Shown in pieces: positions 7,891 to 15,881 of a stretch of DNA of 44,364 bases (positions are counted from its first letter, which is position 1; the number at the start of each line of letters is the position of its first letter). Origin of the DNA: a bacterium (GTDB lineage Bacteria > Patescibacteriota > Patescibacteriia > 2-12-FULL-60-25); the NCBI GenBank assembly GCA_021806685.1, contig JAJZQU010000002.1:1-44364 (forward strand), written 5' to 3'. Below the pieces are notes generated by a model. It saw only the letters and a list, made by a program, of their open reading frames with translations, was not told the origin of the DNA and ran no database searches. The position numbers and the translations under genes are program-made.

Positions 7891-8277
7891 TCAATGCTGT
7901 ATTTTTCCTTCTCGATCAATTAATAGGACATAAGCTAGATCTTCCCGAAGACCGACAAAAAAACGCATATTAACGTCTAACCCATCGACCCTGAAGTGAC
8001 CGAATGTGTTGCATTCAGCCATTCTTGTTTGCAAAAGATAATGTGCTTGAGTCCCTTTTTTATCATCCGAAAAACCTTTCTCCCGAGGTAACCTCTTAAG
8101 CATCCCCCACGTATATTTCTCAAAATAACCGAGCTTTGTATAGAACCGCTGTAATTCATCTTTTGCTAGGGTTTTGATACAATAGTTTTGTACATCACAC
8201 TTCGAAAAACTAAACCTTACTCTGCTTTCAAGATAATGGATCGGCTCTTGAATTCCTTCTCTTACTTTCAACCCCAT
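7891..8277 (-). CDS. probable toxin partner of a Panacea antitoxin
   Basis: I do not recognise this 128-residue protein by family. It starts 2 bases after the stop of a Panacea-domain gene on the same strand, and small genes in that position are usually the toxin. The C-terminal half (FGHFRVDG... MRFFVGLREDLAYVLLIDREGKIQH) has the alternating beta pattern and a final acidic-basic turn that recall RelE-like folds, but this is a weak resemblance. The N-terminal part contains a FYTKLGYFEKYTWGMLKRLPREKG segment rich in aromatic and basic residues. The toxin role is inferred from context. Confidence 0.6.
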   Translation of the reverse strand: MGLKVREGIQEPIHYLESRVRFSFSKCDVQNYCIKTLAKDELQRFYTKLGYFEKYTWGMLKRLPREKGFSDDKKGTQAHYLLQTRMAECNTFGHFRVDGLDVNMRFFVGLREDLAYVLLIDREGKIQH

Positions 8278-8279
8278 AG

Positions 8280-8753
8280 TTATACAAGCTGAAAGTAATT
8301 TAAGTAAAATTGTTTTAGACTCTCATTGGTTATTTCATTGTTCTCATCTTCAGATTCGTAAACTCTTCTCCATGGCAAATGGTTGTGTGTGATATTCACC
8401 AGTTCATGCGCAGAAAACTTACCATACACAGACCAAATATCTTCCAAAAGTAAACCCGCTTCATGTGATACCTCTTTAGTTGGACTCGAAATTTTAACAG
8501 GCTGATTCCCGAAATTTTTCAGAACATGATAGACGCTTGGGACAACTGGCCCGAATTTCCAAGCTTCTATTTTATCTGTAAACAGTGGCTCGTCTTTCAA
8601 TGAGAGACAGGCTGCCTGCGCGAAATAAAGCAGTTTTTGCAATTTCAAATTCGTCAGACCCTCCGCAACACCACCCTCATCCACAAACTCGCTGTTTGCA
8701 CGATCAACAAACCATTTCGCGACACTCATGGCATCAGTCGTGTATTGTGGCAT
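8280..8753 (-). CDS. Panacea (DUF4065) antitoxin-like protein
   Basis: This 157-residue protein matches the Panacea/SocA-like domain: it begins with DAMSVAKWFVDRAN, followed by the hallmark LTNLKLQKLLYFAQA and IEAWKFGPVVPSVYHVLK. Panacea proteins neutralise many unrelated toxins in two-gene systems. The start at 8753 (MPQYTTDAM) is chosen because the longer frame from 8783 would begin inside the -10 box at 8782-8790. A short palindrome lies between promoter and ATG and could be an autoregulatory operator. The downstream gene, 2 bases away, is the presumed toxin. Confidence in the domain is high; in the pair as an active system, moderate. Confidence 0.88.
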   Translation of the reverse strand: MPQYTTDAMSVAKWFVDRANSEFVDEGGVAEGLTNLKLQKLLYFAQAACLSLKDEPLFTDKIEAWKFGPVVPSVYHVLKNFGNQPVKISSPTKEVSHEAGLLLEDIWSVYGKFSAHELVNITHNHLPWRRVYESEDENNEITNESLKQFYLNYFQLV

Positions 8754-8759
8754 AGCTAT

Positions 8760-8778
8760 TTTGTTAAAAAATAACAAA
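8760..8778. promoter_or_regulatory. palindrome in the antitoxin leader, possible operator
   Basis: TTTGTTA and TAACAAA form perfect 7-base arms around AAAAA. The element sits just downstream of the -10 box, where bound protein would block transcription. It could equally act as a hairpin in the leader RNA. Confidence 0.5.
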
Positions 8779-8781
8779 TAC

Positions 8782-8790
8782 ATTATAGCA
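8782..8790 (-). promoter_or_regulatory. extended -10 promoter of the toxin-antitoxin pair
   Basis: TGCTATAAT on the minus strand gives a transcript start near 8775 and a leader of about 22 bases before the ATG at 8753. Confidence 0.75.
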
Positions 8791-8818
8791 CTGTGAAAAA
8801 TTTTTAGATGAGGGGGTT

Positions 8819-8847
8819 TTGACGTCCCTGTGGATATTTGGTATGTT
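8819..8847 (+). promoter_or_regulatory. promoter TTGACG-17-TATGTT
   Basis: A -35 box TTGACG (8819-8824) and a -10 box TATGTT (8842-8847) are separated by exactly 17 bases. The predicted transcript begins about 5 bases before the ATG at 8859. Confidence 0.65.
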
Positions 8848-8858
8848 CAGTACATTAT

Positions 8859-9377
8859 ATGGACACTCCCAAAATTCCACAACCCAAGGCACCAAACAGT
8901 TCAAAATTATGGAAAGTACTCCTACTTGTAGCAGGTGGTTTGGCTTCGTTTGGTGTCGTAAGTGCAGCTTTATTCTCAAATCAAACAGACCAGCCCCAAA
9001 CACAGAACACCCGACCGGTTGTTCAAGAATCGGCCACTAGATCCAAGCCAGATGTCCAAGAAGCGACAACCACATCTACCGACTCAAACATTCATCAAAC
9101 CGAATGGCCCATACAAGAAGTTACTGCCCCGACCATAGTGGCAGATCCTGCGCCAGCCCTTCAACCAAGCCAGACCGTACAGCCGACACAACAAACTCCG
9201 GCAACCGCGCCCAATAGGACTTACACAAATACCTATGGCAACGAGGTACCCAGCCCTTATGTCGCACCCTCAAAGCCAGCCGGCGCATCTGCCCAATGCA
9301 ATGACGGCACTTACAGCTTCAGCCAAAGCCGGAGAGGGACGTGCTCACATCATGGAGGAGTCGCTGAATGGTATTAA
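8859..9377 (+). CDS. membrane-anchored DUF3761 protein
   Basis: This 172-residue protein has a short N-terminal cytoplasmic stretch and one transmembrane helix (LLLVAGGLASFGVVSAALF). A long Pro/Thr/Gln-rich linker follows (PALQPSQTVQPTQQTPATAP region). The C-terminal domain reads QCNDGTYSFSQSRRGTCSHH then GGVAEWY. That end matches the DUF3761 family, which is small, secreted and of unknown function, with two conserved Cys and a His pair. The start at 8859 is preferred to an upstream in-frame GTG or ATG because the promoter ends at 8847. It converges with the next gene, with one base between the two stops. Confidence 0.82.
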   Translation: MDTPKIPQPKAPNSSKLWKVLLLVAGGLASFGVVSAALFSNQTDQPQTQNTRPVVQESATRSKPDVQEATTTSTDSNIHQTEWPIQEVTAPTIVADPAPALQPSQTVQPTQQTPATAPNRTYTNTYGNEVPSPYVAPSKPAGASAQCNDGTYSFSQSRRGTCSHHGGVAEWY

Positions 9378-9378
9378 T

Positions 9379-10251
9379 TTAGGCCTTCTGCATCCTGACA
9401 TCCTTAGCCAATAAAAACCCGTCTTGTTTGATGTTAGGAAAGTTGATGATAACCTTGCGATAGCCGGGTTTTTCTAGCAACAAACGGAAGTCGCCATGGT
9501 TGACAATAAATGCATAACGCCCCTTGGGTGACGTAGTCTGTGTCTCAATCAACTTATTGAATTTCTTATCCATCAGCCTGACAACAACCTGAGGTAAGGG
9601 CTGACTGGTTTCGGAATCAACTATCGTACCAAAGGGAGGCTGCGGAGCTTTAAAGGTCACAAGCCTGACCAACATTACAAGTAGGTAAACTGCAAATATC
9701 ACCCAAAACCAAAAAGATATCTTTTGCATCAAGACAATATACAAAGCAGCTCCTGTGCCCAAGAAAGCTACCAGGTGCTGGGTGTTTTTGCCCAAGCTTA
9801 TTTTCCAAAAAGAAAATGGCGGCTTCTCATCCGCTTTAGCCGGATCAACAGCAATATTCTTGGTGATTGCCCCATAATCCTTAATCAGGATATGTTGGCT
9901 GGCCAAAACATTATCATAAAACCGACTGCCTTTTTTCTTGTCCAAATAAAGTGATGGGAAAAAATAACGTTGTTTCTTGACTTCGACAAAATACTCGCCC
10001 TTGGGCGCTACAATCCGATAGCGACCATCCTTATCGCTGACCGCCGTGCTGATGACCAGACCTTGGGGGCTCTTCAGACGAATGACAGCCGTGGCCACCG
10101 GCTCCCCTGTCCGGCTGTTGAAGACCACTCCATAACCGCTGCGCCGCCTGCGGAAATCAACATAAACCGACCTTGTCATGGCCCAAATGGCAAACAAGAA
10201 AAATCCGTAAAATATTTCGTAAATCAAGTCCAACAAACCTGCGGCCAGCAT
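9379..10251 (-). CDS. membrane protein with two carboxypeptidase-regulatory-like domains
   Basis: This 290-residue protein begins with a hydrophobic helix (LLDLIYEIFYGFFLFAIWAM). A beta-sandwich domain follows (GVVFNSRTGEPVATAVIRLK ... DGRYRIVAPKGEYFVEVKK). Two more transmembrane segments (HLVAFLGTGAALYIVLM and FWFWVIFAVYLLVMLVRLV) lead to a second copy of the domain (GTIVDSETSQPLPQVVVRLM ... GRYAFIVNHGDFRLLLEKPGY). Such domains resemble the carboxypeptidase regulatory/CNA-B fold and usually serve as structural or adhesive modules. I place the start at 10251, because the longer frame's ATG at 10263 overlaps the TATAAT box. Confidence 0.8.
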   Translation of the reverse strand: MLAAGLLDLIYEIFYGFFLFAIWAMTRSVYVDFRRRRSGYGVVFNSRTGEPVATAVIRLKSPQGLVISTAVSDKDGRYRIVAPKGEYFVEVKKQRYFFPSLYLDKKKGSRFYDNVLASQHILIKDYGAITKNIAVDPAKADEKPPFSFWKISLGKNTQHLVAFLGTGAALYIVLMQKISFWFWVIFAVYLLVMLVRLVTFKAPQPPFGTIVDSETSQPLPQVVVRLMDKKFNKLIETQTTSPKGRYAFIVNHGDFRLLLEKPGYRKVIINFPNIKQDGFLLAKDVRMQKA

Positions 10252-10261
10252 ATGCTGCCAC

Positions 10262-10270
10262 ATTATATCA
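10262..10270 (-). promoter_or_regulatory. extended -10 promoter TGATATAAT
   Basis: The box reads TGATATAATG on the minus strand and overlaps a spurious ATG. The predicted transcript start is near 10255, four bases from the chosen start codon. Confidence 0.7.
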
Positions 10271-10290
10271 CGCCAGGTTGTTTTTTATGC

Positions 10291-10935
10291 CTATTGCGCC
10301 GCCTGAGACACCCGCATGATGGAAACATTCACGTCCTGCGAGTTGATATTGAAACCAACGATATATTGCTCAGTATCGTTACCAGCCATGACCATGGCCT
10401 CTTGGTTGTCTATACCGCTGCTCATAACTTGCAACCCTTTGTCAGTAAAATACTTATTCAGCGCCCCGACATCAGCCGCTGTGGTCAGCCTGGCAATGGT
10501 AAAAGATGTTGCGCCCGAGTTCTTGTCTGCCGACAGGCCATATAACCCGCTCGAATAACCGATTAACTTGGCTTTGCCGAAAACTTTTTCAACAATCGCC
10601 TGGGCTTCGCTGGCCACTCCCTTTGAAGCATCATCATAAGCTTCGACTGCTTGGGCTTCGTTATCACGGTCCTCTGGCGTCTTGGCTGCTTCGCGCGCCT
10701 CTTCCTGCTTTTGGGTAGCCTCTTCTTTGGCTATTTCCTTGGCAATTTCTTCGGCAACTTTGCCCTGGATGCCCGTTTGCCCGCTGACCTTGCTTAAATC
10801 CACGCCATACAGCTCCTTAAACACTTGGCTGACCATCCTTTGTTGCTGCCAGCGGTAATAAGCATAATAAGCGCCACCGCCTACGATCAGGACGGCTGCG
10901 ACGATTACCACGATAGTCGTTGTCTTTTTATCCAT
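10291..10935 (-). CDS. membrane-anchored coiled-coil protein of unknown function
   Basis: This 214-residue protein has an N-terminal transmembrane helix (TTTIVVIVAAVLIVGGGAYYAYY). A Glu/Lys/Ala-rich segment from about 60 to 110 (AEEIAKEIAKEEATQKQEEA) is likely coiled coil. The C-terminal domain has a pattern of TTAADVGALNKYFTDKGLQV followed by beta strands. That C-terminal stretch resembles the end of the upstream protein at 10981-13275 (LLTRADVEEVQKYYQGLGYK), so the two adjacent genes probably share a module. The gap of 45 bases to the upstream gene suggests one operon. Function is unknown. Confidence 0.8.
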   Translation of the reverse strand: MDKKTTTIVVIVAAVLIVGGGAYYAYYRWQQQRMVSQVFKELYGVDLSKVSGQTGIQGKVAEEIAKEIAKEEATQKQEEAREAAKTPEDRDNEAQAVEAYDDASKGVASEAQAIVEKVFGKAKLIGYSSGLYGLSADKNSGATSFTIARLTTAADVGALNKYFTDKGLQVMSSGIDNQEAMVMAGNDTEQYIVGFNINSQDVNVSIMRVSQAAQ

Positions 10936-10980
10936 AATGAATTAGTTAAGATGAATAAATGAGTTATTTTTTCAGTCTAC

Positions 10981-13275
10981 TTAATAAAGCACCTCGAGCT
11001 TGCCTGACATTAAATTGGTAATGTGAAAATCCATATGCAAGGTCAATCCGACACGCGAAACGTAAAGCGTGCCACCGCTTGACTCGTCTATCTTATAGCC
11101 AAGCCCCTGGTAATATTTTTGCACCTCTTCAACATCAGCCCGCGTCAACAAGCGAGGGAAGATGTAGTCCAGCATCATACCGGCCATATTGTCCGTCATC
11201 TTAACCTGGTTGTTGAAAACCTTTTTTAAGATGACCATCAGTTCATCATTGATCTGCTGGCTCTTGGTGTTTTCCAGTTTGCCCTCTTTGGCATTCTCAA
11301 AATTGATCTGGGCCCATGTCTTGGCGACAGGCGTTGAGGTTGCACTACCTGGCGCCCCTGTACTGCCGACTGTGCCCGAGGCCAAATAGCTGCAAGTTGG
11401 CATAGTCAAATTTTTCCCATATGGGCAGATGCTCCTGACAGTATCCTTGATGGCAGTAACCCTGGGTTTAACTGTTTGGTTTATAACCAATTTTAAAGCC
11501 TCAGAAGCAACAGACATGTCCTGCATGATGATATATTGGCTAACATCATCAACGCTGACTTGGCGATGGTCAGACACTGCCAAACACCCGCCGGCATTGC
11601 CGTTAACGTCCAGCTTGATCAAAACCGCCTCTTCGTACGGTTCCAGGCTGCCTAAGACCATATGCTTTTTGGTAGTGATTATCCTGGCTGACATTACCAA
11701 GCCCCCATCAGCAGTCGGCTGGACATTATAGCCTGACAAATCCCTTTCAATATCCAACTTTTTAATCCATTTGGGATTAAAATCAGCGTCCGTCTTGATG
11801 ACTTCGAGGTTTGAGGCCATAGCCTCGTTCATGACCTGGGCCGCTTTGGTAGCCGCCTCGGCATAAGGCTTGATCTCAGGGATCTTATTTTCGTCGCCTG
11901 GCATCTTGCAATTGAACTGCTTGCATTTTTTTGTGACTATCTCCTGCTTGTTGGCCAAGTCCTTCGATTTAGCCGCCCAGCCTGCCGTATCACGGATGAC
12001 ATCGCGCACCAGCACGAACCCGCTATCAGCCATCCTGATGGCATTAAAATCAATTCCATAAGTGCCGAATGGAGTCTTCAGCCTTTTAGCCCATTTGTAG
12101 TTGCCCTGGCCATCCACTTTGACACCGACATATGGGATCGGGTCAAGCATACTTGTAATGCCCGTATTCCCAGGCGTGAGTTGATAAGCAGCTACTGGAT
12201 AACGGCCAAGAGCAATAAAACCGCCATCTGGTGTGGGCAAAACTGCATTAAAATCACCCGCTGTCATTCGCAATTTAGTTTTGCCCATAGTCAAGCCAGT
12301 GGTGCTTACGCTGACTACGTTGTTAATCTCCATTGGAATCGACTCAACACTTTTCGCCCACAGTGTATTGAGGCTACTGTCCAAACGGATAATAGTCGGC
12401 AAATCAGTCATGACAGCCTCTTGTCCCAAGCTGCCCTTTTGCGCTTCGGGTAACGGAATATTGATGTCAGCCAAGGCAACAAAACTGCCGTCAGCCAAAT
12501 ACTGCATGTCGACTGCTGCCCAGCTGAATTGCTTGGTCCATAATATTTTTCCGCCTTTATCAATTTTGGTCATGATACTGTATTTTGGCACGGCCTCAGT
12601 ATCAGCCTCTGATCCATAACCGGTTTTCATGAACTTCCCAAGCAACAACACTCCCCCATCGGACGTGGCCCACATTTTTTGTGGGCGATCAATGCTCCAA
12701 TCGCCAATCATGGTTGACCAAAGCCTGTTGCCTTTTGGATCGAGCTTAGAGATTAAAATGTCGCCATACATTTCTTTTGAATTTTCGTATTTGTCATCAG
12801 TAAAATCCAAAATATCTTGGGCCACTATAATATTGCCATCAGTTGTTTCAGCGGCTAAACGGCCTATATGCCTCGAGGACATCGGGCCAAGGGCTAAACT
12901 CTGGCTGCTGAATTGCTTGCTCCATAAGGCATTGCCTTTGGTATCTGTTTTTATGACAAAAGGGTTAGGGATGGACATGCCCGTGCTCCATATGGTGTCG
13001 CCGGATAAGAGGTATCCCCCATCTTTGGTAGGCACGACGCCAAAACCCTGAGTCAAATCGCGTAAATGGTAAGTCTTCGTAAAAACTTCGTTGTTGGTTT
13101 TTGGATTGGAACAGGCAGCTTCCGGCGGCTGGGCTGCCTGGCGTACCTCGGCTTTCATGCGTTGACTAAGGAGGACGATCAAAATTGGGATTGAAACCAG
13201 AACTAAGGCGCCTATCACTAAAAAGGGATTGTTTATTACTTTCCAAAACCCCAAGCGTTTCTTCGATTTACGCAT
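10981..13275 (-). CDS. large exported beta-propeller-like protein
   Basis: The 764-residue protein has an N-terminal transmembrane helix (FLVIGALVLVSIPILIVLL). About 550 residues of repeats follow with the pattern PTKDGGYLLSGDT ... IKTDTKGNALWSKQF, as in bacterial beta-propellers (delta-60/PQQ-like blades). Typical motifs are TSDGGVLLLGKF, TPDGGFIALGRY and TADGGLVMSARI. The C-terminal part carries the ADVEEVQKYYQGLGYK module shared with the next gene. The start is set at ATG 13275, since an upstream GTG at 13293 lies in the extended -10 box. It probably forms a surface sensing or binding protein; no enzyme motif is visible. Confidence 0.8.
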   Translation of the reverse strand: MRKSKKRLGFWKVINNPFLVIGALVLVSIPILIVLLSQRMKAEVRQAAQPPEAACSNPKTNNEVFTKTYHLRDLTQGFGVVPTKDGGYLLSGDTIWSTGMSIPNPFVIKTDTKGNALWSKQFSSQSLALGPMSSRHIGRLAAETTDGNIIVAQDILDFTDDKYENSKEMYGDILISKLDPKGNRLWSTMIGDWSIDRPQKMWATSDGGVLLLGKFMKTGYGSEADTEAVPKYSIMTKIDKGGKILWTKQFSWAAVDMQYLADGSFVALADINIPLPEAQKGSLGQEAVMTDLPTIIRLDSSLNTLWAKSVESIPMEINNVVSVSTTGLTMGKTKLRMTAGDFNAVLPTPDGGFIALGRYPVAAYQLTPGNTGITSMLDPIPYVGVKVDGQGNYKWAKRLKTPFGTYGIDFNAIRMADSGFVLVRDVIRDTAGWAAKSKDLANKQEIVTKKCKQFNCKMPGDENKIPEIKPYAEAATKAAQVMNEAMASNLEVIKTDADFNPKWIKKLDIERDLSGYNVQPTADGGLVMSARIITTKKHMVLGSLEPYEEAVLIKLDVNGNAGGCLAVSDHRQVSVDDVSQYIIMQDMSVASEALKLVINQTVKPRVTAIKDTVRSICPYGKNLTMPTCSYLASGTVGSTGAPGSATSTPVAKTWAQINFENAKEGKLENTKSQQINDELMVILKKVFNNQVKMTDNMAGMMLDYIFPRLLTRADVEEVQKYYQGLGYKIDESSGGTLYVSRVGLTLHMDFHITNLMSGKLEVLY

Positions 13276-13283
13276 ATAAATGT

Positions 13284-13292
13284 AGTATACCA
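13284..13292 (-). promoter_or_regulatory. extended -10 promoter TGGTATACT
   Basis: The box lies 8 bases upstream of the ATG at 13275. A TTGTCA lies further upstream but at poor spacing. The transcript is predicted to be leaderless or nearly so. Confidence 0.7.
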
Positions 13293-13320
13293 CTTTCCAC
13301 TGACAATGTTCATAATATAA

Positions 13321-13347
13321 AAAGACGCCTTGTTGGGCGTCTTTCGA
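13321..13347 (-). terminator. intrinsic terminator, GACGCC type
   Basis: The stem AAAGACGCC / GGCGTCTTT has a 6-base loop and U-rich flanks on both strands. It ends the minus-strand unit that finishes with the gene at 13372-13842. Confidence 0.85.
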
Positions 13348-13371
13348 TTTTTAAAAAATGCTTAAGTGTAA

Positions 13372-13842
13372 TTACGGCTGCGGTTTAGCCGGTGGTTGCT
13401 GCCTGACCTGGACCATTTGGGCAGTGATGCTGTTATCGGAGTTAGGCGTTCCATTGACTACGATTTCTTCTCCCACGTTCAGATCATTGATTGAACCGTC
13501 AACCATCTTAGTAGCCCGGGTAGACGAGGTGATTAAGACCAGGCGCGAACTGCCATCGCGTGTCTTGAGACTCAGGCTTCCACTATCTTTCTTTAAAAGC
13601 TCACCCGAAATCATGGCAACATTGGCAGCTGTCGTGCCATTCCTGCCTATCCTGGCAGTCTGGCCAAATTGTCCGTTTTGGCCAGGCCCGTTAAACATGA
13701 TTTGCCTGCCTGAAGGGAAGTTCGTAGAGGCCTGGCCCGGCAAAGCATACTTGGCCGTTAAGATGCCAGCACTCAAAGATGCGGCCACAATAATAACAAT
13801 GGTTATGATGGCTGTCGTGTGCTTGACTGTGATTGATGACAT
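13372..13842 (-). CDS. membrane-anchored DUF5666-like protein
   Basis: This 156-residue protein has an N-terminal transmembrane segment (AIITIVIIVAASLSAGILTA) and a Gly/Asn/Gln-rich linker. A beta-rich domain follows: SGELLKKDSGSLSLKTRDGS, then LVLITSSTRATK and INDLNVGEEIVVNGTPNSDN. This pattern of 'write, express as, versus, value' strands resembles the small OB-like DUF5666 domain. The same architecture occurs in the gene at 17870-18340 at the other end of the efflux operon, so the two are likely paralogues. It lies downstream of repeat copy 2 and ends at a terminator. It probably belongs to the sigma-factor/efflux locus. Confidence 0.75.
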   Translation of the reverse strand: MSSITVKHTTAIITIVIIVAASLSAGILTAKYALPGQASTNFPSGRQIMFNGPGQNGQFGQTARIGRNGTTAANVAMISGELLKKDSGSLSLKTRDGSSRLVLITSSTRATKMVDGSINDLNVGEEIVVNGTPNSDNSITAQMVQVRQQPPAKPQP

Positions 13843-13853
13843 AAGTCTTCTTT

Positions 13854-13936
13854 GTCATTTCGACCGAAACGTAGTGGAGTGGAGAAATCTTCGTTAACTA
13901 AGATTCCTCGACTCATTGCTACTCGCTCGGAATGAC
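13854..13936. repeat. dispersed palindromic repeat, copy 2
   Basis: This 83-base element is the reverse complement of the unit at 1973-2061. Both share GTCATTCCGAG, CGAGTCGAGGAATCTTAG, TTAACGAAGATTTCTCCACT and TTCGGTCGAAATGAC. The main difference is the stretch between the outer ends and the core. It lies between the permease gene and the DUF5666-like gene, inside what looks like one transcription unit. Confidence 0.85.
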
Positions 13937-13967
13937 AACGGATAAAGAGTTAATAGCTAATAATTAA

Positions 13968-15191
13968 TTATTCAAAGCGCAAGGCTTGGATAGGGTTAAG
14001 CTTAGAAGCGCGGCGAGCCGGATAATAACCAAAGATAATGCCGATCAAGGCTGAGACGCCAAAAGCCAATAAGACCATGTCCCATGTGACCTTAGTTGTT
14101 GTAAACCCCAAATATTGGACTCCAAAAGCCAAGATCCAACCCAAGATGATGCCAATAGCTCCCCCTAAGAATGTCAGCATGACTGATTCAATGAGGAATT
14201 GCATGCTGATATCGCTCTCTTCGGCACCGATGGCTTTACGTAAGCCGATCTCGCGCGTCCTTTCCGTGACATTGGTCAGCATCATATTCATGATGCCAAC
14301 GCCACCGACTAAGAGCGAAATGCCGGCGATGGATGCCAAGAGGATGGTCAGCGTGCCCGTGACGCTTGAAGCCATGGCTAGGATGTCTGCCTGGTTCATG
14401 ACAGTAAAATCAGCCTGTAAAGGATCACTAATCTTGTGGCGTTGCAACAGCAATTCGGTTATTTGTTGCTGGATAGTTGCCATAGATTCCGCATCATTGG
14501 CCTGCACGCTAATGTTTGAAACATATTTATCACCTGCCAAATAACGCTGGGCAGTGGAAATTGGCACATAAATCGCATCGTCCGGGTTGCTAAAACCGCT
14601 GCCGCCCTTAGCCACTGTCATACCGATAATACGGAACTCGACCTTATTGATTTTAATAGTTGAGCCTATAGGATTGGCGTCCGTGCCAAAAAGGTCATCC
14701 CGCGTCGTCGGCCCGATAACAGCCACCCGCGATTGGGATTTGACGTCAGCATCAGTGATGAACGAACCCTGATCCACTTGCATATTGTGGACATCAGGAT
14801 AAGCAAAGGTAGTACCAATGACTGATGTATTGGTATTAGTGCCCTTGGCAGTGACCTGGTAGCGCCGCGTCAATTCAGGAGATACGTTCTTGGCCAAACT
14901 AACTTCCTGCTGGATGGCATCAGCATCCTCTTGGGTCAGGGTCTGGGCAGAGCCGCGGCCAGCACTGACCTGAACGCCAACGCCGCGCTGTTGGCCGGGC
15001 GTGACATAAAGTAAATTAGAGCCGGCCGATGTAATGCTCGACTGGATGGTAGACTGCGCTCCTTGGCCGATGGCAGTCATGGCAATGACAGACGCTATAC
15101 CTATAACAATGCCCAGGATCGTCAAAGCCGAACGGGCCTTGTTGGCTGACAAGGCTATGTAAGTTTCTTCCAACAAATCTGCGACTTTCAT
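13968..15191 (-). CDS. MacB/FtsX-type ABC transporter permease
   Basis: The 407-residue protein has one N-terminal helix (SALTILGIVIGIASVIAMTAIG), a large extracytoplasmic MacB core domain, and three C-terminal helices (LTILLASIAGISLLVGGVGIMNMML, LIESVMLTFLGGAIGIILGWIL and the last near VLLAFGVSALIGIIFGYYPA). The motif TERTREIGLRKAIGA between the helices and the end PARRASKLNPIQALRFE are characteristic of this family. The start at 15191 (MKVADLLEE) is one base after the ATPase stop; a longer frame would run back through the ATPase gene. With the adaptor and ATPase it forms a tripartite-like exporter of peptides, lipids or toxic compounds. Confidence 0.93.
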   Translation of the reverse strand: MKVADLLEETYIALSANKARSALTILGIVIGIASVIAMTAIGQGAQSTIQSSITSAGSNLLYVTPGQQRGVGVQVSAGRGSAQTLTQEDADAIQQEVSLAKNVSPELTRRYQVTAKGTNTNTSVIGTTFAYPDVHNMQVDQGSFITDADVKSQSRVAVIGPTTRDDLFGTDANPIGSTIKINKVEFRIIGMTVAKGGSGFSNPDDAIYVPISTAQRYLAGDKYVSNISVQANDAESMATIQQQITELLLQRHKISDPLQADFTVMNQADILAMASSVTGTLTILLASIAGISLLVGGVGIMNMMLTNVTERTREIGLRKAIGAEESDISMQFLIESVMLTFLGGAIGIILGWILAFGVQYLGFTTTKVTWDMVLLAFGVSALIGIIFGYYPARRASKLNPIQALRFE

Positions 15192-15192
15192 A

Positions 15193-15879
15193 TTAACTGC
15201 TTTTTTTAGCCTCATCCCTGAGCACTGACCCATCCTTAATATATATGATGCGGTTGGCGTGCTCGGCCACGTCGCGCTCGTGGGTGATGAGGACAATCGT
15301 GTGGCCTTTGTCGTTCAATTGCTTGAAAGTGTCGAGCACTAACTCGCCAGTCGCAGTATCCAAGTTACCCGTCGGTTCATCAGCCAGGATTAATGACGGG
15401 TTAGTGACCAAGGCGCGCGCAATAGCCACGCGTTGCATTTGGCCACCCGAAAGTTGGTTGGACAAATGGCTAAAACGGTCTTCAGACAAACCTGTGCTGA
15501 ACAAGGCTTGGCGCGCCCTTTCTGTCCGTTCTTCCTTGGCTACCCGCGAATAAATCAAAGGCAGGGCCACATTCCTGATGACTGTCGAGCGCGGCAAAAG
15601 GTTGAATGACTGGAAGACAAACCCGATTTTATCTTTGCGGATGTGGGCCAGTTCTTTTTCCGAAAGCTTTGAAACATCTTGGTTGTCCAGCAGGTAACTG
15701 CCGTTAGTTGGCGTATCCAAAGCGCCCAAGATATGCATGAGCGTTGACTTACCAGACCCTGACGGACCCATGATGGCCACGTATTCCCCGTCGTTGATCG
15801 TAAAACTTATGCCTTTCAAAACAGGCACCTCCTCATCAGCATTGAAGTAAGTTTTTGTGATCTTGTCGAGGACAATCAT
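15193..15879 (-). CDS. MacB/LolD-type ABC transporter ATPase
   Basis: This 228-residue ATPase has all the family motifs: Walker A GPSGSGKST near residue 39, the Q-loop in GFVFQSFNLLP, the signature LSGGQMQRVAIARAL around 143, Walker B LILADEPTGNLD, and the H-loop VLITHERD. It energises the permease encoded one base downstream and follows the adaptor gene by two bases. The tight spacing shows a single operon. Members of this group (MacB, LolD, FtsE) drive mechanotransmission rather than simple transport. Confidence 0.95.
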   Translation of the reverse strand: MIVLDKITKTYFNADEEVPVLKGISFTINDGEYVAIMGPSGSGKSTLMHILGALDTPTNGSYLLDNQDVSKLSEKELAHIRKDKIGFVFQSFNLLPRSTVIRNVALPLIYSRVAKEERTERARQALFSTGLSEDRFSHLSNQLSGGQMQRVAIARALVTNPSLILADEPTGNLDTATGELVLDTFKQLNDKGHTIVLITHERDVAEHANRIIYIKDGSVLRDEAKKSS

Positions 15880-15881
15880 AA

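Noticed and set aside
9970-10545. Plus-strand open frame of 191 codons across two minus-strand genes
   Set aside because: It spans the promoter and stop of two real genes and shows no motif.
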